Below, in pieces: positions 7,133-15,010 of a stretch of DNA of 24,231 nt (its first letter is position 1; each line of letters begins with the position of its first letter). The notes under the pieces were generated by a model. That model did not search any database. It saw only the letters and a list, made by a program, of their open reading frames with translations, and was not told where the DNA came from. A program made the translations under genes and the position numbers. Source of the stretch: a virus; the IMG/VR virus record IMGVR_UViG_3300034374_002780, positions 1 through 24,231 of that record. One strand, given 5' to 3'.

Positions 7133-8296
7133 CTAACGCTGCTTCATTCCACTAGCAAAATTACCCAGCCCCGATGCTAGGTCACCAATACCAGAGGCAA
7201 CACTGCTGCCGCTTCTCTGGTTGCCGATACTGCTAATGGCGCCTGTAAGAAGGCCCATCTTCTTGAACGGGAAGTCTTGCTCTGCGACGTACTGCTCATA
7301 GTTAAATGTCGGCAACAACTGGTCATACTGCTGCTGCGTCAAACCTGCGTCAAGCGCCAGCTTCCTAAATGCGGCATCCTGCTGGCCTGCCTGCGACCCT
7401 GCATAAGCCATGATCTGACTGGCGTCTAATCCCGTATCAGCCGCCAACTTGGCTACCGCCAGCCCCATATCTGCATTCTTCGTAGAAGCGTCCAAAAGGC
7501 CAGATGCATCAGCCAATGCGGCGTCGGCGTTAATGTCAGCCTGTTTCATATTGGCTTCGGAGGCCAACTTCGCATTGGCTAAAGCCACTTCATTCGCCGC
7601 CGTCTGGTTCGCGCCCTGGGCGGTAAGGCTCCGATCAGCGTTAGAAACACCAGCATTATAACGACGGTCAATATCGCCAACAGCCAGGTTTGACGCTGTG
7701 TCATAGCCAGTACGGTACAGATCAGCAATTGTCCCTGCCGCTGTGCGGTCAAAGACGCCTGTTGTTTCTGCCGTCAACACCTGCATTCGAGGGTCATTGG
7801 TAAAAGCGCCCGCCGCCGCACCAGAGGCCCGATCAGCAACGCGCTGCACCTCCCGATTGTAATTTAGATCAGACATTGTGGCGTCGATCACATTCCGAAT
7901 ATACGGGTTCATGTAATCGTCCATATTGGCGTCAAGGAATGACCCCGCCTGAACGTCCTGTGATGTCACCATTTGAGGAGCGGCAACAGTCGGCGCCGCC
8001 GCTACCGTTGTAGGAGCAACATTGGTGTATTGAATCTGTTGCGGCCTGTACCCCGCCGCTGTATTGGCAGCACCCTGCGCCGTCGACACAGCCTGATCGA
8101 ACATGCCTTGGCCGGGGTTTGTTGCCGTCGCTGCATTGTTAATGGCCGTAGACAGGACATTATTCATCGGGGCAACGGCTTCACCCTCATACGGATTGAA
8201 CGACGTGGAATTGTAAACATCCCACGCTTCGCCAAGTATCTTCTTACCCTGCTTTTTCAGATATTTTGGTGTGCCACCGCCGCTAAACAAGCCCAT
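7133..8296 (-). CDS. Ala-rich probable internal virion protein
   Basis: A 387-residue protein starting with MGLFSGGGTPKYLKKQGKKI at ATG 8296. This start lies 5 nt after the previous stop and has GGAG 8 nt upstream. A longer reading from 8368 would overlap the previous gene and has no comparable ribosome site. The body is strongly alanine- and glutamine-rich and mainly helical (residues 60-110 and 200-330), with tracts such as ANAKLASEANMKQADINADA. The C-terminus is Gly/Ser-rich. This composition and position fit a helical protein that forms part of an ejection assembly. I do not recognise a named family. Confidence 0.6.
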   Translation of the reverse strand: MGLFSGGGTPKYLKKQGKKILGEAWDVYNSTSFNPYEGEAVAPMNNVLSTAINNAATATNPGQGMFDQAVSTAQGAANTAAGYRPQQIQYTNVAPTTVAAAPTVAAPQMVTSQDVQAGSFLDANMDDYMNPYIRNVIDATMSDLNYNREVQRVADRASGAAAGAFTNDPRMQVLTAETTGVFDRTAAGTIADLYRTGYDTASNLAVGDIDRRYNAGVSNADRSLTAQGANQTAANEVALANAKLASEANMKQADINADAALADASGLLDASTKNADMGLAVAKLAADTGLDASQIMAYAGSQAGQQDAAFRKLALDAGLTQQQYDQLLPTFNYEQYVAEQDFPFKKMGLLTGAISSIGNQRSGSSVASGIGDLASGLGNFASGMKQR

Positions 8297-8300
8297 ATCG

Positions 8301-9296
8301 TCAACTCCAAAAGTCCGGGCCGTTACGCCCTTTAGTACCAATGCCGGTGCTTTGGTAATGTATGTCAATTTCGTGAAGGAACGGAGCTTGGTTCAAGGTA
8401 TCCGCTGTCCTTGTCGCATGACGCCAGGTTCGCACCATTATCAGGCCATCAACCTCCAACAAATCAGTATCAAGAACGCGATACCTGAAAGCGTCTTGTG
8501 CGCTGACCGTCGTAGAGGCGTTGTCTGCAAGAGTAACAGAAGTGGTACTGCTATATCCAGAAATTGTTGTTTCCAGATCAGCCCCTCCAGAACCAGCGCC
8601 CACAATCGTCACAGTCCGCCCAATATCTGCTGCCGTAAACAGTGCAGAAGCCGCCGTTAAGGCTGCTGTTCCGCTGGTGATTGAAACATTGACCGTAGCC
8701 GGTGAAATCAACCCACCAGACGCAGAACATTCAACCTCTGCAATCTGGTGCTTGAAAGCAGTTGGTGACGATTGCGTAACCGACACCGTAACAGGAGAAC
8801 CGCTACCGGCTGTTCCCTCAAAAACAGCCTGATCGTACCCCTTGGCATAAGCCAGATCGAACAGCCAATTCACATCGCCTGTGCTAGCTGCATCAACAGA
8901 CCAGTGAGTATGCACATATAGGTCAGTACCAACAGCATAATCGTGCGGCATGTGGTATTCGTTGAATACTTCTTGCTCTTGGCTGGCGCTGTCAAAATTC
9001 CACTGATAGATGTCACCGATATACTGACTGAACGCAGGGGGGGCGTTGCCGCCCGTTCTGGACAGGATATGACCGCGCAAATCCTTCCACGGATAGGTCG
9101 GTTCTATAGGGTCAACCTGGACGCCCCAACCTTCAATAGAAGGGTAGATAACACGCTCAACGCGGGTTCCGTCGTTACCGCCAACAATCAAATCTTCACC
9201 AACCTTGCGTGATTGTCGGGCCAGCGCCTCAACTTGGGTGCTGAACAAAAGCTGGTAATCAATGTTCCATTGGTCAGGGACAGGCGGGAACCGCAT
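8301..9296 (-). CDS. Conserved phage structural protein with inserted beta domain
   Basis: This 331-residue protein matches a widespread phage structural family that I recognise by two ends: FPPVPDQWNIDY, PTYPWKDLRG and MPHDYAVGTDLYVHTHWS in the N-terminal half, and LDTDLLEVDGLI, then DIHYQSTGIGTK at the C-terminus. Its exact role is not established; a tail or decoration role is likely. Between the two halves, roughly residues 195-270, lies extra beta sequence (LFTAADIGRTVTIVGAG, TTISGYSSTTSVTLADNAST) like that found near the N-terminus of beta-helix tailspikes. The start ATG 9296 directly follows the previous TAG and has GGGAGAG upstream. Confidence 0.7.
   Translation of the reverse strand: MRFPPVPDQWNIDYQLLFSTQVEALARQSRKVGEDLIVGGNDGTRVERVIYPSIEGWGVQVDPIEPTYPWKDLRGHILSRTGGNAPPAFSQYIGDIYQWNFDSASQEQEVFNEYHMPHDYAVGTDLYVHTHWSVDAASTGDVNWLFDLAYAKGYDQAVFEGTAGSGSPVTVSVTQSSPTAFKHQIAEVECSASGGLISPATVNVSITSGTAALTAASALFTAADIGRTVTIVGAGSGGADLETTISGYSSTTSVTLADNASTTVSAQDAFRYRVLDTDLLEVDGLIMVRTWRHATRTADTLNQAPFLHEIDIHYQSTGIGTKGRNGPDFWS
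8487..8714 (-). other. Inserted tailspike-type beta module
   Basis: Residues about 195-270 of the protein at 8301-9296. The core is DIGRTVTIVGAG followed by TTISGYSSTTSVTLADNAST, a pattern I associate with phage tailspike and pectate-lyase-like proteins. The flanking segments, AFKHQIAEVE before and FRYRVLDTDLLEVDGLI after, read as one continuous fold in other family members as I recall them. The borders are approximate. Confidence 0.5.
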
Positions 9297-10778
9297 CTAA
9301 CGCTCTCCCGCTACTTGAACCTCAATACGCGGAACGCCCCAGCGCCATTCTTTTTCCCCCGTGCTTTCGACCTTTACGGCCATCTGGCGCCCCGTGAAGC
9401 GCATATCTGTGTAGTTTCCGGGGGTATATGGCCCATATGTCGTTTGGTCGCCTGTAGGGGACGCTGCGCCGATGAACGATACCTGCAAATCACCTAAAGT
9501 GTTTTCGTCTGGAACAAGGCTTGTGACCCATGCCCAATATCGCCCCATCCCCATTTCAATAGGACCGCTTTGGGCATAAACAGAAGCACCGCCTACAGAA
9601 AAACCTGTTTCATGCTTGTACCAGTACCCATCCGTTGAAACGAATAGCGGTACATCATAGGCGCCAACGTCCACACCGCACGACCGATCCATTGAACCAA
9701 CCGACCAATGGCCTTCGATGAAATTATAGGAAACGTAACTGTCGCATTCGTCGCCTGCCGTTGACGGATAAAAGAACCAAACCTCATTAAACAGGCTATT
9801 TGACGTTGCGGCAATCTTCGCCTTCTGGTCCCAATTCACATTAGCCTTTAGGTAATCTGTTACCTCACACGGGACAGGACGAACAGCGGAACCGTCATAC
9901 ACATAGAAGGTGCCCTGATAAGACGCCCACATAACATTGCCGTTTGGAAGTGAGACAACAGCATTTGGCGCAACCAAACCGCAATTGTCGCCCACCTTGG
10001 AGAACGAATAAATAAATGGCGGGCCGACATAATTCGCGACATGTGCATCAATATCAGTCAGCAAAATCGCTTGTCCACGGCCACGCATCCCATTCATTAA
10101 CTTGCCGTTAGTAGTCAGTTCTTTAGAGCCAGCCTGATTAGTAGAAGCCGCCGTCCAGACCGTGTTGTTCTCTTGGTCGCACCATGACACTTTTCGACCA
10201 TTCCCATCTGCGCCAAGAGCGAACACGAACCGTTCATCGGTTGTCATTACTGCATTGCAGCTTGTTGGTGAATTACTGATCTGCGCGGCAACACCAGATG
10301 TTGTCCATTCATACAACTTTCCGTCCGAAGTCAGACACCCCACAAGGTTTTGACCCCAAACATCCAATGACCATGTATCGGCGTCATCCAAAGAAGTCGC
10401 ATCACTACGCGGCGTACCGTATTCATAAGCACCATACAAACCACCGCCATAGCCGCTAATGGCCGTGCTGTCTTCGTTACCCGTAGTCAAGCCGACCGGC
10501 GTAATGTCGGAAACCGTCTGCGCCTCATTCACAGAATACAGCTTCGATGCCGTCCCCGTGACCAATCGAGCATCACCTGAATTATCGGTCCACCCTAAAG
10601 CACCACGCGGGACACCAGTCATTTGCGTTGACGTAAATGGTGCCCAGCCGCCGACAGGAAGCATGGTGCCGTTACGCCAGCGCACAAGATTGGCGTCATA
10701 CCAGCGCCCCATTGACTGATATTCCGTGCCATTCCGGAAGATACCAGGCGGGATTTCTATTTTCTGCAAGTCAGGCAT
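9297..10778 (-). CDS. Tail nozzle/hub-like beta protein
   Basis: A 493-residue protein beginning MPDLQKIEIPPGIFRNGTEY. The segment GRWYDANLVRWRNGTMLPVGGW (28-49) is typical of a phage tail family whose members form a repeated-beta, propeller-like structure at the tail tube or nozzle of short-tailed phages. The body is rich in Gly, Trp, Tyr and Thr with several aromatic repeats, and there is no signal peptide. ATG 10778 overlaps the previous stop by one base (TGATG), and I prefer it to the ATG 12 nt further upstream, which has no ribosome site. It probably lies at the DNA exit end of the tail. Structural class is by family resemblance; exact position in the virion is inferred. Confidence 0.7.
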   Translation of the reverse strand: MPDLQKIEIPPGIFRNGTEYQSMGRWYDANLVRWRNGTMLPVGGWAPFTSTQMTGVPRGALGWTDNSGDARLVTGTASKLYSVNEAQTVSDITPVGLTTGNEDSTAISGYGGGLYGAYEYGTPRSDATSLDDADTWSLDVWGQNLVGCLTSDGKLYEWTTSGVAAQISNSPTSCNAVMTTDERFVFALGADGNGRKVSWCDQENNTVWTAASTNQAGSKELTTNGKLMNGMRGRGQAILLTDIDAHVANYVGPPFIYSFSKVGDNCGLVAPNAVVSLPNGNVMWASYQGTFYVYDGSAVRPVPCEVTDYLKANVNWDQKAKIAATSNSLFNEVWFFYPSTAGDECDSYVSYNFIEGHWSVGSMDRSCGVDVGAYDVPLFVSTDGYWYKHETGFSVGGASVYAQSGPIEMGMGRYWAWVTSLVPDENTLGDLQVSFIGAASPTGDQTTYGPYTPGNYTDMRFTGRQMAVKVESTGEKEWRWGVPRIEVQVAGER

Positions 10779-11401
10779 CAGGACACCCACATAACAAATG
10801 GCGTAAAGTCAGGCACATCTTCTGTTGTGATTTCCAACTTAGGGTCTTTCGACGTGCCGGGTTCGTCGCTCGTATGATAAATGGACCAATCAATAGACGC
10901 AGGGGCAATGCCGTCAATCGTGTCAGTACCAATAATAAAATAGGTGTAACCCGTTTTATTAACAGCGTCAGCCATCCCCGCTTCCGACGTAAAAGCATAG
11001 TATGTGTCAGCGGTCCAACCGCCAGAAACATCATATTCTGCTAAAAGTGAGTTATCGGACCAAGGATATTGCCAATCGGCTGTTGCCAGGGTTGGCCCCC
11101 ATGAATAGTTCCGCGCCTGCATTTTATAGGACCGGCTTGCTGTGTCACCAGCGTTCAACGACAAAACAGAAGTCAAAACCTCTGACGCATCGGGGATAAC
11201 AGAAGTGTCGAACCCAAGAAACCCCTGATAGACAAGATAAACTGACTCGACCTTGCTTTTCCCCGCCGCCGTTGTTGCATATTCCCCTGTCGTTACGTCA
11301 GTCACCTGCACCGTGCCGCTGCCGTCTTTTGCGTTAAGCCAAACAGTGTCAGAGCAAAAAAGACCGCCGCCTGTGTCCATATAGACTGTGTAGCTACCCA
11401 T
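10778..11401 (-). CDS. DNRLRE-like beta-sandwich tail protein
   Basis: This 207-residue protein starts at ATG 11401 within an 8-nt overlap (ATGGGTAG) and has GGGG upstream. A longer frame from 11473 would add a misleading hydrophobic leader. Residues 59-84 (QGFLGFDTSVIPDASEVLTS) follow the pattern FDTS-IP-A-I-SA of DNRLRE-type beta-sandwich modules, which in bacteria often bind carbohydrates. Aromatic residues are frequent after residue 90. Encoded between fibre-like and nozzle-like genes, it may be an adhesion or decoration protein of the tail. Confidence 0.6.
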   Translation of the reverse strand: MGSYTVYMDTGGGLFCSDTVWLNAKDGSGTVQVTDVTTGEYATTAAGKSKVESVYLVYQGFLGFDTSVIPDASEVLTSVLSLNAGDTASRSYKMQARNYSWGPTLATADWQYPWSDNSLLAEYDVSGGWTADTYYAFTSEAGMADAVNKTGYTYFIIGTDTIDGIAPASIDWSIYHTSDEPGTSKDPKLEITTEDVPDFTPFVMWVS

Positions 11402-11657
11402 CAAAGAACCCCGAACTCTGCATGATAAACACAAGGACATCGCTAGGATCAGCAGACCCTTCTCCATCCACAAGAGGCGGGTTTACGATAGTCCACGGAT
11501 TGCTGAATGGCAGAGATTGACCATTGGCAGAAAGCTGAACCTGAACACACAGGTGCTTTTCCCCAAACGTCACATCAGACAAGCGAACGTCTAGGCCGTT
11601 ATTCAAGGAAAAGGCGCGATAGTCACCGATATGATCTGCAAGGGTCTGAACATCCAT
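11394..11657 (-). CDS. Small tail-region protein of unknown function
   Basis: An 87-residue protein starting at ATG 11657, coupled by TGATG to the stop of the fibre-like gene; an adjoining TTG one codon upstream is less likely. Composition and hydrophobic spacing suggest a compact beta fold (LDVRLSDVTFGEKHLCVQVQ). There is no membrane segment. Its position between the fibre-like and DNRLRE-like genes suggests a tail accessory or fibre-assembly protein, but I do not recognise it. Confidence 0.55.
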   Translation of the reverse strand: MDVQTLADHIGDYRAFSLNNGLDVRLSDVTFGEKHLCVQVQLSANGQSLPFSNPWTIVNPPLVDGEGSADPSDVLVFIMQSSGFFDG

Positions 11658-12700
11658 CAATACGTCGCTCTTAACTGTAGAAGAACCTGCAACCCGCGTG
11701 GCGCAGACGCAGAAATGGCATCAACGTCAATTTCCAGATAATCGCCGTCAGCGAATGTCTGCGCACCATCCAACGTCCCGCCTGTTGACGCTGTGCCGCC
11801 ACTAGCAATAGACATTACCGCACTGAATATCGTTGTTCCGTTCTTGTGAACATCAATAGTAGTCGCGCCGGTTGTCCCCGCCGTATCCACGTATGCCTTG
11901 GCGGCAACAACCGACCAGCTAGAGCCTGGCGGCGCATAAATGCGGCCCATAATGTTCGTATCAACAGAAAGAAGCGTTGATTGCTCAACAGCCCGCGCCA
12001 TCATGTGCTGGTCAACCGTGACCGGCATATCAACGGCAAGAACCTTTTTATGCTCGGTCGCGTCAGCGTCATAGACCATCACATAGTCAGCATCTTTATC
12101 GACAGATGACAAAGCTGTAAGGCCATCAATATCAACATTAAGCGTGCGGGACGTAGTTATATCACCGCCACCAGAAAGCCCCTCACCACCACTGATCGAA
12201 ATAGACGTATGCGCCACATGCTCGGTTTCGACAAAACCATACAAAGCATCGTGAGCAATATTCTCAATCAGAATGCGCTTATGCGCAGATGCCGACGTGT
12301 CATAAGCCAGAAGATAGTCAGCCGCTTCATCTGGAAACTCGTCTTCTGTCAGCGCATTCACATCAAGCGTAATAGAACGATTGGCGGTAATGTCCCCGCC
12401 ACCAGTCAAAGCGCCACCCGCCGAAATAGAAACAGCAGAATGGTCAACATGCTCATTGGCGACAAAGTTTGTTAGCGCGTCATGGTCAATATTGGCCGTA
12501 CCTGTGACTGTTATAGTGCCGCCGACAGTCAGTGTTTTACCAGAACCAACATTCAAACCCACACTTGTGCCGTCACCAGCGCCGCTAAATAGCGCGTCAA
12601 TCAGGTCCATATCAGTATTGAGTTTGCCGCCCCATGTATCAGATGAAGCGCCATCTTCCGGCTTTGTCAGGCCCAAATTTGTCGTTGTTGCATCAGCCAC
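11657..12700 (-). CDS. Tail fibre-like protein with two 77-residue repeats
   Basis: This 347-residue protein starts with GTG 12700 after GGAGTGAATT. The first 40 residues ([20 protein letters not shown], then [12 protein letters not shown]) are a common N-terminal motif of phage tail-fibre proteins. Residues 73-149 and 150-226 form two repeats sharing [24 protein letters not shown] and ADY-L-YD---HK. Residues 255-347 are a separate beta domain ([20 protein letters not shown]) resembling trimeric fibre tips. It probably contributes to host attachment or a short side fibre, and no enzymatic motif is seen. Confidence 0.7.
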   Translation of the reverse strand: MADATTTNLGLTKPEDGASSDTWGGKLNTDMDLIDALFSGAGDGTSVGLNVGSGKTLTVGGTITVTGTANIDHDALTNFVANEHVDHSAVSISAGGALTGGGDITANRSITLDVNALTEDEFPDEAADYLLAYDTSASAHKRILIENIAHDALYGFVETEHVAHTSISISGGEGLSGGGDITTSRTLNVDIDGLTALSSVDKDADYVMVYDADATEHKKVLAVDMPVTVDQHMMARAVEQSTLLSVDTNIMGRIYAPPGSSWSVVAAKAYVDTAGTTGATTIDVHKNGTTIFSAVMSIASGGTASTGGTLDGAQTFADGDYLEIDVDAISASAPRGLQVLLQLRATY

Positions 12701-12711
12701 AATTCACTCCA

Positions 12712-13341
12712 TTAACCGATTACGCGCTTTGACCGCATGTTAAGCGTTCCCGTGGGATACCGGGACCGATCATCTTCTTCAATCATCAGTTCCAATGCCG
12801 CCTCAAACTCTTGGGCAAAATATATCAGGCGATTGTCCTGCATCATTCCAGCAACGTGCTTACAGACACCAAAGAAATAAACCTGCGGGTAGTTCGTCAC
12901 CAACCAGTTCGTCGCACCGTCGGCATCTAGGCTGTCCAATTTCTTGTAATAGGTCATTTCAGCCTGCAAGGCTTCATCTGGAACCGGCATTAACTCCATT
13001 TCGTCACCAATGATCGAAAAGAACTTCGGATCATTCGCAACGGTATATTCCGGCTTCCACTGATCCATCAAGTCAGGGCGCAAGAACTCAAGGTGATTAA
13101 CCGGGTCAGAATTGATCTGAACCCCGACCATGCCAAGGAAGTCAGAAGGAAGCGACGTAAAGCGAGAAGTCACACTGGCCGTTGAACGGCCTATTTGATG
13201 CCGAATACGGACCTTGGAATTAACCTGCGCTTCAACCTGGTGGATGGCCGCTACGGTGTATTCTACAGGCGCAGTAGAGCGGAACTGAAATTGAACTGCC
13301 TGCTCAAGTGATTGCCTGTCCGTAATTTCTGAAAACGCCAT
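12712..13341 (-). CDS. SU10-type adaptor / head-tail connector paralog 2
   Basis: A 209-residue protein with LPSDFLG (64-70), a central beta region and the block TNWLVTNYPQVYFFG, followed by a helical tail. The same layout occurs in the gene just upstream (13348-13992), so the two are paralogs. This pattern matches adaptor or connector proteins that attach below the portal in SU10-like and related short-tailed phages. ATG 13341 lies a few bases after the previous stop, with GGGGTAATG upstream. The presence of two copies suggests distinct rings or a specialised second adaptor. Confidence 0.65.
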   Translation of the reverse strand: MAFSEITDRQSLEQAVQFQFRSTAPVEYTVAAIHQVEAQVNSKVRIRHQIGRSTASVTSRFTSLPSDFLGMVGVQINSDPVNHLEFLRPDLMDQWKPEYTVANDPKFFSIIGDEMELMPVPDEALQAEMTYYKKLDSLDADGATNWLVTNYPQVYFFGVCKHVAGMMQDNRLIYFAQEFEAALELMIEEDDRSRYPTGTLNMRSKRVIG

Positions 13342-13347
13342 TTGGCA

Positions 13348-13992
13348 TTACCCCATCCGTGCGCCGCCGCTTTCAAGAGAACGCCCGCCCGGCGCCTGTG
13401 CAGCGTCAGGAGCGCGGGTTGTCCGGTCAAACCGGCGCTGCGTTGTTAGCTCATTCATGGCCGATGCTAGGTTTTCGCCATAAATACTAATCCGCTCTTG
13501 GTCCCGAATGTAAATGGCGGCTTCCATTGCGGCGCCGTACAAATACACATCAGGTGCATCTGTAATCAGCCAATTCGTCGTGTTCAGCGAAGTCAGCGCC
13601 GGAATGCGCTGGTAGTAATACAGGGTGGCAGAAACATTGGCAGAAGGCCGCACAATGATCGTGGTGCCCGAAATACCAACATATTGCGGATTGGCATTAG
13701 GGCGGTGACGAAACAGAAATTCATCGCTGTCTACATCAACAATTTCTGGAAAACTGGTCGGCGTTGTCGAGCAGGACAACATCTTGTATTCCAGAAAATC
13801 GGAAGGCAATGTAGCCTCACCATCAGCGTTCAAAGACAGTGCTGATGTTGTTTCCATATCGCGAGTGCGGATCAAACGATTAAACCGCGCTTCTGCCTGC
13901 GAAATGAAGCCTTCGACCTCATTATCCAGATCAGACCGGCCCAACAGGTCTGTTACCGCTGATTTCAGTGTTGAGAAATTCGTAATCGTCAT
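13348..13992 (-). CDS. SU10-type adaptor / head-tail connector paralog 1
   Basis: A 214-residue protein. The N-terminal helix pair (FSTLKSAVTDLLGRSDLDN, then FISQAEARFNRLIR) leads into LPSDFLEYK and a beta region. The block TTNWLITDAPDVYLYGAA and a helical, basic tail follow. This order is what I recall of portal-bound adaptor proteins of short-tailed phages. ATG 13992 has GGAG 8 nt upstream. It follows the glycosyltransferase gene by 5 nt. The family is well supported; stoichiometry and exact location are inferred. Confidence 0.75.
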   Translation of the reverse strand: MTITNFSTLKSAVTDLLGRSDLDNEVEGFISQAEARFNRLIRTRDMETTSALSLNADGEATLPSDFLEYKMLSCSTTPTSFPEIVDVDSDEFLFRHRPNANPQYVGISGTTIIVRPSANVSATLYYYQRIPALTSLNTTNWLITDAPDVYLYGAAMEAAIYIRDQERISIYGENLASAMNELTTQRRFDRTTRAPDAAQAPGGRSLESGGARMG

Positions 13993-13997
13993 ATCGG

Positions 13998-14648
13998 CTA
14001 CTCCGCTGCCTCTTTGCCCTCAACATCTTTCAACATGAAAGCATGTTCACTTGAGAACTCAAACGTCCCGGCATGACGGACACTCTGCGATAGATCGTGG
14101 TCAATCATAACCTTGTGACCCGCTTGCCGCAACTGCCCGCAAAAATAAATGTCCTCACCCTGAAACTGATTGGTCCGGGGGGAGTAACCAATCATAAACC
14201 ACGGTAAGGACAAATCCTTGAGAATGTCAGCCTTCACCATAAAGACACCCATACCCACCGCCAAACATTCTTCAAGCCCCGTGCTGTCTGGGGCGGTATA
14301 AAGGTATTCATCCAACATAGGGCTGGTGAAGGCGACAGGGTGCGTTGGCGCATTCCTTGTTGAGTAATTAGACGCTACAACAGGAACATCATGCGCCATT
14401 AACCGCTGAATTGTGTCTTTTGGAAACCGCATATCACTGTCCAGGAACAAGATATAATCGGCATTATTTTCAAGCGCCCGGAAAGCCAAATCTTGCCTTT
14501 GATCGGCAATTAGCGTGCCCGCACTGTGTAACAACACAACACGATCATCAGTATGTTTCATATGAAACCCTACCATTTTCGCCAAATCCAGCGAAAACAT
14601 GGTATTCACTTCGTCACGGGCTGGTACACATACAGCAATCGTCGGCAT
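13998..14648 (-). CDS. GT-A (GT2-like) glycosyltransferase
   Basis: This 216-residue protein has a GT-A fold opening (IAVCVPARDEVNTMFSLDLA) and the metal/nucleotide-sugar motif ILFLDSDMRFP with D70-S-D72. A later GEDIYFC segment is consistent with the acceptor/catalytic acidic region of GT2-like enzymes. It would transfer a sugar from an activated nucleotide-sugar to a virion protein, host glycan or DNA-linked acceptor, none of which can be identified here. It has no membrane segment. ATG 14648 overlaps the previous stop (TAATG) with AGGGG upstream. A glycosyltransferase between capsid and adaptor genes is the odd feature. Confidence 0.8.
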   Translation of the reverse strand: MPTIAVCVPARDEVNTMFSLDLAKMVGFHMKHTDDRVVLLHSAGTLIADQRQDLAFRALENNADYILFLDSDMRFPKDTIQRLMAHDVPVVASNYSTRNAPTHPVAFTSPMLDEYLYTAPDSTGLEECLAVGMGVFMVKADILKDLSLPWFMIGYSPRTNQFQGEDIYFCGQLRQAGHKVMIDHDLSQSVRHAGTFEFSSEHAFMLKDVEGKEAAE

Positions 14649-14956
14649 TAAACGTCCCCTGGTCGTGTTCTGAAAAAGCGGTTATCTGGATCATTGAGCC
14701 ATTTCTTTAGCTCATTTTGATCGTCGATAATCCCCTTCTGTTTTAATTCAAAGAAAAGGTGCAAAGGAATAGAAGCAACAAGCTGACCGTCACCCCACCG
14801 GGTAGGTGCATCATTAAATCGGGCCTTGTTGAAGTCAAGCAACGGCTCTGCGTCCTGCTGCTTCTCAAGAACAAACGTGTCATCGTCAGAATTATAGTGA
14901 AAAAAGGTCGATATTCCCGTTCTTGGATCAACCTCAAAAAGTCTCTTGTCAGACAA
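14648..14956 (-). CDS. Small conserved protein downstream of the capsid gene
   Basis: I choose TTG 14956, preceded at 5 nt by AGAAGGGGG, giving a 102-residue protein that starts with MSDKRLFEVDPRTG. Longer starts would translate through the hairpin at 14976-14997. Residues 17-50 (FHYNSDDDTFVLEKQQD, then LDFNKARFNDAPTRWGD) and the C-terminus (KKWLNDPDNRFFRTRPG) match a small protein often encoded after phage capsid genes. Its role is not established; capsid-related assembly is plausible from position. Confidence 0.68.
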   Translation of the reverse strand: MSDKRLFEVDPRTGISTFFHYNSDDDTFVLEKQQDAEPLLDFNKARFNDAPTRWGDGQLVASIPLHLFFELKQKGIIDDQNELKKWLNDPDNRFFRTRPGDV

Positions 14957-14975
14957 GATAGCCCCCTTCTGTGAG

Positions 14976-14997
14976 TGAGGGGGCCGAAGCCCCCTCA
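14976..14997 (-). terminator. Stable C(UUCG)G hairpin after the capsid gene
   Basis: On the coding strand the sequence is a 9-bp perfect stem (TGAGGGGGC with GCCCCCTCA) closed by a TTCG loop, the extra-stable UUCG tetraloop in its usual C-G context. It starts 13 nt after the major capsid stop. No T-run follows, so a strong factor-independent terminator is unlikely. A partial attenuator, RNA-processing site or 3' stabiliser for capsid mRNA fits better. Confidence 0.7.
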
Positions 14998-15010
14998 AAC
15001 CATGACTTCA

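Noticed and set aside
8297-8368. Longer start for the Ala-rich protein
   Set aside because: It would overlap the previous gene's conserved C-terminus; ATG 8296 has GGAG at the right distance.
14957-14998. Longer start for the small post-capsid protein
   Set aside because: It would translate the UUCG hairpin; TTG 14956 with AGAAGGGGG better fits the conserved start.
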